Source: Anaerolineales bacterium
GTDB taxonomy: Bacteria > Chloroflexota > Anaerolineae > Anaerolineales > UBA4823
Assembly (NCBI GenBank): GCA_016932955.1
Contig: JAFGBV010000062.1
Coordinates: 1-6,380 of the forward strand
Direction: 5' to 3'
Length of the DNA: 6,380 nucleotides
In this document: one piece after another, positions 1 to 5,787 of the stretch
Layout: every line of letters begins with the position of its first letter
Numbering within the stretch: the first letter of the stretch is position 1
Notes under the pieces: model-generated
Databases searched by the model: none
The model's input: the letters and a program-made list of their open reading frames with translations, nothing else
What the model was told of the DNA's origin: nothing
Made by a program: the position numbers and the translations under genes

Positions 1-126
1 AACCACAGCAGGCGCGCCATGTACCTTTACAGACGGCTCGACTGCGGTCAGCTCATGGTCCAGCTCCTCGAAAAGAGCCTCAATTCGGTTGAGGGCGACT
101 TTCGGTTTCTGTTTTCTCTCGGACAT
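1..126 (-). CDS. 5' end of an unidentified gene (first 42 codons), last gene visible in the operon
   Basis: An open frame starts with ATG at 126..124 and runs to the left edge without a stop, giving 42 residues beginning MSERKQKPKVALNRIEALFE. The frame differs from that of the ParA gene and overlaps its 3' end by 47 bp. An AGGAG sequence lies 10 nt upstream of the ATG, which is the main reason to call it real. The visible part is a basic N-terminus (K/R at residues 4, 5, 7, 9 and 14), then a short predicted amphipathic helix NRIEALFEELDHEL (residues 13-26), then a stretch richer in Ala, Val and Pro. There is no signal peptide or membrane segment, so a soluble cytoplasmic protein is likely. 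I cannot assign a family. From its position it could be a ParA partner or the missing output protein of the sensor operon, but that is inference. The start is fairly secure and the function is unknown. Confidence 0.68.
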   Translation of the reverse strand, partial: MSERKQKPKVALNRIEALFEELDHELTAVEPSVKVHGAPAVV

Positions 127-880
127 TATCGGTTAACTCCTGAGCCAATGCACTATACTGCAGAGAACTACGACTTTTCGGGAAGTAATGGGTAATCGGC
201 ATCCCGGCAACAGTACTCTCGCGTAGTTTTGTGTCCACCTCTATTACAGTGCTGAGCAATCCTTCATGGAATGTAGTCTGCAACTGTTCGCACAGCGTTC
301 GATGGATCCGGTTGCGCCGGTCCATCATCGTGATCAGTACATAATATGCCAGGTCCGGGTTATCCTGGCTGCGCACCTTACGGATCGCCGCCATCAGGCT
401 TCGCAAACCATAAGCTGAAAAATATTCGGGCTGCGTCGGCGCGATCACCAGATCAGCCGCGTTCAAAGCATTCATAGTCACTGCGCCCAGCGAGGGCGGG
501 CAGTCTAGAAGCACGTAATGGTACGCAGATATACCTGGGCTGTTTTGGATCGCCCCTTTCAGCACCTGCTCGTAATTTTGCCGGACAGGTAAAAATCGCT
601 CGGCCAGTCCCATATCAGCGTTAGACGGAATCAGATCCAGTCCCTCTACGCTCGTCTCCCGGCTGACGCTGAGCAGAGAAGCTGAATTGAGCAGCACGTC
701 CGCCACTGATCGCCGAACTTTGGCGGGTGTGATGCCTAACCCTAGACTCAAGTTCGCCTGCGTATCCAGGTCGACCAGCAGGACAGTAAATCCCGCCTGG
801 ACCAATGCCCCGCCAAGTGAAATAACCGTTGTCGTCTTGGCGACCCCACCTTTTTCGTTTGCGATAGCAATAATCTGCAT
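80..880 (-). CDS. ParA/Soj-family partition-type ATPase
   Basis: A 266-aa P-loop ATPase of the ParA/MinD superfamily. Such proteins bind ATP as dimers, associate with the nucleoid or membrane, and position DNA or protein cargo. The deviant Walker A motif is NEKGGVAKTTT (residues 8-18) with signature Lys10 and P-loop Lys15. Walker A' is LLVDLDTQ (34-41), with Asp40 at the catalytic position. Walker B is YVLLDCPPSLG (122-132), followed by the family pattern APTQPEYFSAYGL. The C-terminal block KLRESTVAGMPITHYFPKSR (218-237) and a following Y-ALAQEL segment are typical of full-length Soj-like proteins. There is no N-terminal helix-turn-helix, so it is not a plasmid P1/F-type ParA. The start at 880 is chosen over the in-frame ATG at 973 because MQIIAIANEKGG matches the family N-terminus and has an AGGG Shine-Dalgarno upstream. 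The longer form would add 31 residues inside the preceding gene. No ParB or parS is visible. Linkage to sensor genes suggests an orphan ParA that positions protein cargo. The family call is very secure and the cargo is inferred. Confidence 0.95.
   Translation of the reverse strand: MQIIAIANEKGGVAKTTTVISLGGALVQAGFTVLLVDLDTQANLSLGLGITPAKVRRSVADVLLNSASLLSVSRETSVEGLDLIPSNADMGLAERFLPVRQNYEQVLKGAIQNSPGISAYHYVLLDCPPSLGAVTMNALNAADLVIAPTQPEYFSAYGLRSLMAAIRKVRSQDNPDLAYYVLITMMDRRNRIHRTLCEQLQTTFHEGLLSTVIEVDTKLRESTVAGMPITHYFPKSRSSLQYSALAQELTDNVREKTETESRPQPN
137..141 (-). promoter_or_regulatory. Ribosome binding site (AGGAG) for the downstream partial gene
   Basis: On the minus strand AGGAG is followed by a 10-nt spacer and then the ATG at 126..124. 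The site lies inside the ParA coding sequence, so the downstream gene can be initiated by ribosomes finishing ParA. The spacer is slightly longer than the usual 5-9 nt. Confidence 0.6.
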
Positions 881-883
881 ATG

Positions 884-891
884 CCTACCCT
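884..891 (-). promoter_or_regulatory. Ribosome binding site (AGGGTAGG) of the ParA gene
   Basis: On the minus strand AGGGTAGG ends 3 nt before the ATG at 880..878. The AGGG part has a 7-nt spacer, which is the likelier pairing. It supports the short ParA start over the ATG at 973. The 43-bp gap (881..923) between the sensor stop and this start holds only this site. I see no hairpin or promoter-like pair of boxes in it, so ParA is probably co-transcribed with the sensors. Confidence 0.6.
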
Positions 892-923
892 GCTTTGACT
901 GATCGTGTCCGTCCAAATCCAAT

Positions 924-3851
924 CTATGGTTTCTCGTGAGCCGCGTCATCATGATTTGCAATCGCGCCGACACGTACTTGCACCTTGCGCACCTTCAGAG
1001 CGTCTTTCAACTGCTGCACCGCTGTCTCCAGGATTTCTTGTGGGTCATTTGTCGCCCGCAGCTTCGTCGTGATCGCTGAGACCAATCGTTCGCGCTCAGC
1101 CCTTCGTTGTGTGGTCTCTAACAAACGAGCATTTTCGAGTGCTTGTCCAACTTGATCAGCGACGGAAGCGGTCAAGCTGATCTCATCCTCGCCCCACCTG
1201 CGCAGTGTGTCAGTATCGTTTAGTTCAATCAACCCGATCGCCTGTCCACGCAGGAAGATTGGCACCAGCAATCCGGAAGCCTGTTGCGTACCATTGCTGG
1301 ATGGATTCTCACAGATCACCGTTGGAGACGTTGGCAAAACATCAGGCACCTGCTCATCGTCAGCCACACGGATTGGGGCAAGCCTGCCAGAAGAATAGCG
1401 GAAACCTTCTTCAGCTCGTTCTTTGAGTGCGTCGGCCCATTGTCGTTGAATATATTGCCTTTGCGCGATCTCTAGCTCGCGCACGGTGCGCTGGGCATCG
1501 TTGATCAGGCGCGTGTTCTCAATCGCCATTGCCACCTGGTCTGCCAGGGTGGACAAGAGTGCGATGTCTGAGGCATCAAAAGCTTTCGGCATGGTGCTTT
1601 GCACATCCAGAGCGCCGATGATCTCTATACCCACTTTCAATGGCAAGGTAATTTCTGATCGGGTTTCAGGAAGATCAGGGTTGTTGAAAAAGACAGCGTC
1701 CTCGCCTACATCCAACGCAATGCGGGCTTCGCCACGAGAGGTCACAAAACCAACCAATCCTTCCGCCCCTACGCGCAAACGGTGACCGCGCTCCAGCATT
1801 CGTTGCCCGCCTTCAGAGTTGGAAGCCATGAGAACCGCATATTCGCGAGCCTTGTCCACCCAGAAAACGCCCACGTGATAAAAACCAAACCTCTCACTGA
1901 TCGTTTTGACGACCAGCGACAGCAACTGGTCTGGATCACTGACCGCTGCGAAACTATGCGCAACTTCTGCAACCATTTGCAGCCGGGTGGCACGATATTC
2001 CAGTTGTTCAGTAGACCGGAAGAGTTCAGCCGTTCGCTCTCTCACCCGTTCCTCGAGGCCCTGGAAAATCGCCCGGAGTTGGTCAACCATACTGTTGAAC
2101 GCGATACCTAGCTTACCTACTTCATCTGCACTGGTAACTGGCGCCTTTACGTCCAGCTCACCCGCCGAGGCACGTTCAGCAATCTTTGTCAATTGGACAA
2201 TCGGGTTAGAGATCAATTGAGCCAACAGGGTTGAAATGACGATCGCCAACACGCCCACCATCCCTGTAATCAGTACCGTTGCACGCGTCTGCTGCGCGAT
2301 TGGTCCCAGGACCAGAGACCGTGACTGCATGTACGCGAGTATCCAGTTCTTCTGACCCAAGCGCACTCCCGCCGCCACGCTAAGATCCTCCTCAACGCCA
2401 AGTTCTTGTGTTTCGAAGAACGGTGTAGCATATAGTCGGTCTAAACCAAACCTGTACTCCGGAAAATTGGTCGTAACCAGCTCACTGCGTTGCGAGGGCA
2501 GCCGGTTCTCGCGCTGTAAGCGGTCAAATGTCTCTGCCGACAGCGGATAAACGAGCATATAATTGGCATCCGCCATTGCGCCATGGGCGATGCGCATGAA
2601 ATTATCATCCAATAAGACACCAAATGACTGGTCGCCCGCCAATCCATTGTTCCCTTCGACGATCTGCTGGATCGCACCAATCGGATAACCAGCCAGCATG
2701 ATACCCATTGGACGTCCGTCCGCACTGGTTATTCGTGAACCGATATAAATATATGGCGTATCAATATAAACTGTCCGGCCGAGGGTTGGAAAGATCACCG
2801 AGGATACATAAGGAGTTCCACCGAGCAGACTGATATCAATCAGGTTTTGATCAGTTGCGCTCAATCCAAGGTATGGCTCGAATTGACTTACATTCGCGTA
2901 AGTGCTATGAAAGGCTACAACACCCACTCGATCCAGCAGGATTAACTCAAATGCATCTAATCGATCCCGGGTGTCTTTGAGCTGATCAGTTAATAAAGAT
3001 GCATTGCTTCGTTCCTCGACGGATAAAGTTAGGAAGTCCTGCGCTGCCGGCGATTCGGCGTTAACTCTCTCTAAGCCAGCGATCAAGTTCGTCAGGTACG
3101 CATCTACTTCTGCCGCTGTTCGATCCGCCGCCAATAAGAGCGTTTGGTTTGCATTGTCAATCAACGTCCTGCGGTAGGTTTGGTTGTTGATCACGGTTAA
3201 AACGATGATGGAAACCAGCACAGCGCTGAAAACTGCAATGGTGATCTTGCCTCTAAGACTATAGTCGGTTAAGAATAGCGCCAGATAAAAGATACTCGCC
3301 AGCAGCAAAGAGAGCACCACACCGATAACAAGGATGCTTAACAATTGCGGCGTAGCGGTCTGCCATTGGCTGGAATACTCGTCGACCACCAGCGTTAACA
3401 ATCCAGCCAATATGCCAATCACAATTGCCCGCGTACTGTCGGTGGAAGTCATGGTAAGAGAACCGATCAAGAAAGATGACAAGATGACACCCGCACCATA
3501 CCAGATTCCTTGACCACCCACAAAGAGAGGGCTGACAGACACAACCACCTGCCCAACCAGCAACATGACCCAAATACCTCTTGTGTGGTATCCCTTGCGA
3601 GCCAGGATAGCCCCAACCAGTGCAGCGATACCCAGAGTCAAGATCAAACCAGCCAGTGCCAGGAATTGCCATTCCGCTGTCTGGCGGAATAGATAGCCAT
3701 AAAATGCCGTTCCAATCAAAGATACCGGCACAACAGCCACGCACAACCAATACGAATTGGCATCTTTATTTTCCACCCTGGTACGCAGCTTCCGAACAGA
3801 AGATTGTGTTGGGACTAGCAGAGAGAGCAGCTTCGTCATGCGGTTACTCAT
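924..3851 (-). CDS. Polytopic membrane sensor: six-helix module, Cache-type outer domain, HAMP, two GAF regions
   Basis: A 975-aa predicted inner-membrane receptor. Residues 34-194 contain six hydrophobic helices (about 34-54, 62-84, 92-111, 114-133, 141-157, 168-194). A seventh (202-222) and eighth (524-548) flank about 300 external residues that resemble a double-Cache ligand domain, with strands such as VYIDTPYIYIG and FGVLLDDNFMRIAHG. A HAMP domain follows at 546-598 (NPIVQL, AGELDV, DEVGKLGIAFNSM), then the signalling helix LEERVRERTAEL. GAF1 spans about 635-785, with RGHRLRVG, GFVTSRGEARIALDVGEDAV, TRSE, GALDVQS and LADQVAMAIENTRL. A helix with conserved Trp805 leads to a short GAF2 ending ADQVGQALENARLLE (898-912). 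An AERER helix and a GAF-like start (ETAVQQLKDALKVRKVQVRV) complete the protein. No kinase, cyclase or other output domain is present. The start at 3851 has GGAGG 8 nt upstream and overlaps the previous stop by 8 bp (ATGAGTAA). In-frame ATGs at 3899 and 3866 lack that spacing. Cys37 and Cys847 are the only cysteines, so a bilin-linked GAF is unlikely. Ligand and partner are unknown. Confidence 0.92.
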   Translation of the reverse strand: MSNRMTKLLSLLVPTQSSVRKLRTRVENKDANSYWLCVAVVPVSLIGTAFYGYLFRQTAEWQFLALAGLILTLGIAALVGAILARKGYHTRGIWVMLLVGQVVVSVSPLFVGGQGIWYGAGVILSSFLIGSLTMTSTDSTRAIVIGILAGLLTLVVDEYSSQWQTATPQLLSILVIGVVLSLLLASIFYLALFLTDYSLRGKITIAVFSAVLVSIIVLTVINNQTYRRTLIDNANQTLLLAADRTAAEVDAYLTNLIAGLERVNAESPAAQDFLTLSVEERSNASLLTDQLKDTRDRLDAFELILLDRVGVVAFHSTYANVSQFEPYLGLSATDQNLIDISLLGGTPYVSSVIFPTLGRTVYIDTPYIYIGSRITSADGRPMGIMLAGYPIGAIQQIVEGNNGLAGDQSFGVLLDDNFMRIAHGAMADANYMLVYPLSAETFDRLQRENRLPSQRSELVTTNFPEYRFGLDRLYATPFFETQELGVEEDLSVAAGVRLGQKNWILAYMQSRSLVLGPIAQQTRATVLITGMVGVLAIVISTLLAQLISNPIVQLTKIAERASAGELDVKAPVTSADEVGKLGIAFNSMVDQLRAIFQGLEERVRERTAELFRSTEQLEYRATRLQMVAEVAHSFAAVSDPDQLLSLVVKTISERFGFYHVGVFWVDKAREYAVLMASNSEGGQRMLERGHRLRVGAEGLVGFVTSRGEARIALDVGEDAVFFNNPDLPETRSEITLPLKVGIEIIGALDVQSTMPKAFDASDIALLSTLADQVAMAIENTRLINDAQRTVRELEIAQRQYIQRQWADALKERAEEGFRYSSGRLAPIRVADDEQVPDVLPTSPTVICENPSSNGTQQASGLLVPIFLRGQAIGLIELNDTDTLRRWGEDEISLTASVADQVGQALENARLLETTQRRAERERLVSAITTKLRATNDPQEILETAVQQLKDALKVRKVQVRVGAIANHDDAAHEKP

Positions 3852-5787
3852 TGGACGAACCTCCATTTCCCGAGGAGCCAGCCGGGATATTCCTGGCACC
3901 CGCCCCTTGGCTAAGCGCGTCGGAGCGGATCAAGCGGATCGAACCCTTCGGCACCTGTAGCGCTTCTGCCAGCTCCTGTACCGCAGTCTGCAGAATCACA
4001 TTGATATCGGTTGACGAACGTACCCGTCCTGTAATCTCAGACAGGATACGCTCGCGTTCTGCTGTCCGTGTAGATACCTCGTAGAGACGGGCATTTTCAA
4101 TTGCCACACCCAATTGGTCAACCAGTGTGTTCATCAATTCGATTTCATCCTTCGACCATTCCTCGTCCAAGCGTGGTTTGTGCGCTTCGACAATGCCCAA
4201 TACCTGGTTTCGCACTTTTAGGGGTATCCGTATACCCCGTATCTCAGCGCGTTCACCCGCACTGGCGTCTTCTTCGGATGCTGTTTGACCATCTTCAATT
4301 GCCTGGACACCTGATGCATCGCCACGGTAACCAAGAATTGCACGTTCTTGCAAGGTTTCGCGCCACGTCTGGCGATCGATTTCTCCAACAGAATGCCGCA
4401 GGCTCTTCAACGCTTCTTCGCTCTCGGCAAACAAACGAGCGTTATCCAGCGCAATTCCCACCTGATCGACCATCATTTGCAACACAGAAACAGTGGCTTC
4501 ATCAAAGGCAGCCGGCTGGTCGCTCTGTACCGTTACTGCGCCGGTAATTTGCCCGCGAGAACGCAACGGCAAGGCAGCTTCAGATCGAGTGGCAGGCAAG
4601 ATAGGGGTAGCGAGGCGAACCGCATCCTGACCAGCTTCTAACGCTATACGCGCCTGCGCATGACTGATACTCCACCCAATCATCCCTTCACCAACCCTTA
4701 TTTTATGACCGCGCTCAACCAGTGTTTGTCCCGCCTCGCCTGTACCCGCACGCAACACAGCATAGTCTTTACTCTCATCGAGCAAGAATAACCCTACATA
4801 ATATAGATCAAAGCTATCGCGGATCAGCTCGACCACCCGGCGGATTAATTCATCAGGCTCAAGAATGGTTGTGGCAACCCGGCTGACTTCCGCAGAAGCG
4901 CTAAGATAATGAGATCGCTGCTCAACTTCCTGGGTACGCTCGGTAACCCTGGTCTCCAAGCCGCTTACCAGATCCCTCAATTGAGCACTCATCGTGTTGA
5001 AAGCCTCTGCCAAAACGGCTGTCTCGTCCTGAGTCTTTACCTGCACCTGATAATCCAGGTCTCCCGCCGCAACTCGTCTGGCACCTTCAATCAAAGACAA
5101 GATCGGAGCGGCAAGTTGTCGCCCAAGAAACCATCCGGCAATGCCCATCACCAGGGTGGTGCCCGCAAAAATGACCAACGCGCTCAACAAGAGTCTATTC
5201 TGGTAAGCTGTTACATTCGATGCTGCAATATCAATCGCCAGCACTGCATCTAGGCTACCATCAGCCTTATAAATCGGGGCATATCCCGATAACCAGGTTC
5301 CCCATTGATCCGTGTAAAACTCCTCATCGACAAACGGCCCACTCATCGTGCCAATAGCCTCGACCAACGCTGGAGAAGCATCAGGGTACTCATCTCCCAG
5401 GTGCGATACGTCCTCCTCACTCTCCTCAGCATCCACAATAAAGTAAATCTTGCCATCAACACTGCGCAAGGAATATACGAACCGAAAATCAGTGCCCGCA
5501 TCCCGGATTTCCTGAAAAGTTCTTTTTAAGTCCAGGTAATCTCTGCTTTCCTCTTGGGCAGGGTCAGTAAGAAGCGCGTGGGCATCACCATCGACATGCA
5601 AAGCACCAATCGAAACCGCATCGCGCAAGTGGCCTCTGATATCCTCGTAGAGCCGGGAACGGACCCTGACGTAGATCGCCGCGGTGACGATCGCCGAACT
5701 GACGACCGCCAAAACAGCAAAAGCAACCGCCAATTTTGTTTGCAGGTTCAGCACTCCCTGCTTTCGATTAAGCGCTTTATTGTCCAT
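3844..5787 (-). CDS. Membrane sensor: Cache-like outer domain, HAMP, two GAF regions, no output domain
   Basis: A 647-aa predicted receptor anchored by two membrane helices (about 17-41 and 199-222). The roughly 157 external residues between them (42-198) look like a single PAS/Cache sensor fold, with FVYSLRSVDGKIYFIVDAEE, a WGTWLSGYAPIY strand pair and a DAVLAIDIAASNV exit strand. HAMP lies at about 221-273 (LAAPILSL, AGDLDYQV, DETAVLAEAFNTM) and the signalling helix LETRVTERTQEV follows. GAF1 spans about 308-450 (FDLYYVGLFLLDE, RGHKIRVGEGMIGWSI, TRSE, DQVGIALDNARLF). A linker with Trp475 leads to a short GAF2 ending VDQLGVAIENARLYE (556-570). An AERER helix and a GAF-like start (QTAVQELAEALQVPKGSIRL) follow, and then a Gly/Ser-rich tail (626-647). 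No output domain and no cysteine are present. The start at 5787 has GGGAG 6 nt upstream and overlaps the preceding stop by 11 bp. The in-frame ATG at 5817 would add ten polar residues and has no better site. Cytoplasmic signalling to an unseen partner is inferred. Confidence 0.92.
   Translation of the reverse strand: MDNKALNRKQGVLNLQTKLAVAFAVLAVVSSAIVTAAIYVRVRSRLYEDIRGHLRDAVSIGALHVDGDAHALLTDPAQEESRDYLDLKRTFQEIRDAGTDFRFVYSLRSVDGKIYFIVDAEESEEDVSHLGDEYPDASPALVEAIGTMSGPFVDEEFYTDQWGTWLSGYAPIYKADGSLDAVLAIDIAASNVTAYQNRLLLSALVIFAGTTLVMGIAGWFLGRQLAAPILSLIEGARRVAAGDLDYQVQVKTQDETAVLAEAFNTMSAQLRDLVSGLETRVTERTQEVEQRSHYLSASAEVSRVATTILEPDELIRRVVELIRDSFDLYYVGLFLLDESKDYAVLRAGTGEAGQTLVERGHKIRVGEGMIGWSISHAQARIALEAGQDAVRLATPILPATRSEAALPLRSRGQITGAVTVQSDQPAAFDEATVSVLQMMVDQVGIALDNARLFAESEEALKSLRHSVGEIDRQTWRETLQERAILGYRGDASGVQAIEDGQTASEEDASAGERAEIRGIRIPLKVRNQVLGIVEAHKPRLDEEWSKDEIELMNTLVDQLGVAIENARLYEVSTRTAERERILSEITGRVRSSTDINVILQTAVQELAEALQVPKGSIRLIRSDALSQGAGARNIPAGSSGNGGSSNE
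3860..3864 (-). promoter_or_regulatory. Ribosome binding site (GGAGG) of the 975-aa sensor gene
   Basis: GGAGG on the minus strand lies 8 nt before the ATG at 3851..3849 and inside the 3' end of the preceding gene. It is the strongest Shine-Dalgarno in the window. It fixes the start of the 975-aa sensor 16 codons downstream of the longest possible ATG. With the 8-bp stop/start overlap it indicates translational coupling. Confidence 0.8.

Noticed and set aside
928..943. GGTTTCTCGTGAGCCG resembles the Bacillus parS core (TGTTTCACGTGAAACA) and sits near the ParA start.
   Set aside because: It matches at only 11 of 16 positions, is not a good palindrome, and is fully explained as coding sequence for the last residues of the 975-aa sensor.
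880..973. Longer ParA start at the ATG at 973, adding 31 residues.
   Set aside because: The extension lies in the 3' end of the sensor gene, does not resemble a ParA N-terminus, and the start at 880 has a Shine-Dalgarno and the canonical MxxIAIANEKGG beginning.
1112..2060. Possible bilin- or haem-type GAF photosensor.
   Set aside because: The sensors contain almost no cysteine (two in the 975-aa protein, none in the 647-aa protein or the partial one), and neither is at the usual phytochrome or cyanobacteriochrome GAF position.
3259..3750. 163-codon minus-strand frame in another phase, rich in Gly, Trp and Cys.
   Set aside because: It overlaps the six-helix part of the 975-aa sensor in a shifted phase. 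The Trp/Cys/Gly richness comes from reading hydrophobic codons out of frame, and the main frame is continuous, so no frameshift is needed.
3620..4084. 154-codon open frame on the plus strand.
   Set aside because: It lies antisense to the two sensor genes across their junction, has no recognisable domain, and its composition is that expected from the opposite strand of real coding sequence.
4101..4547. 148-codon open frame on the plus strand.
   Set aside because: It is antisense to GAF-coding sequence of the 647-aa sensor. The sense frame has clear domain motifs and this one has none.
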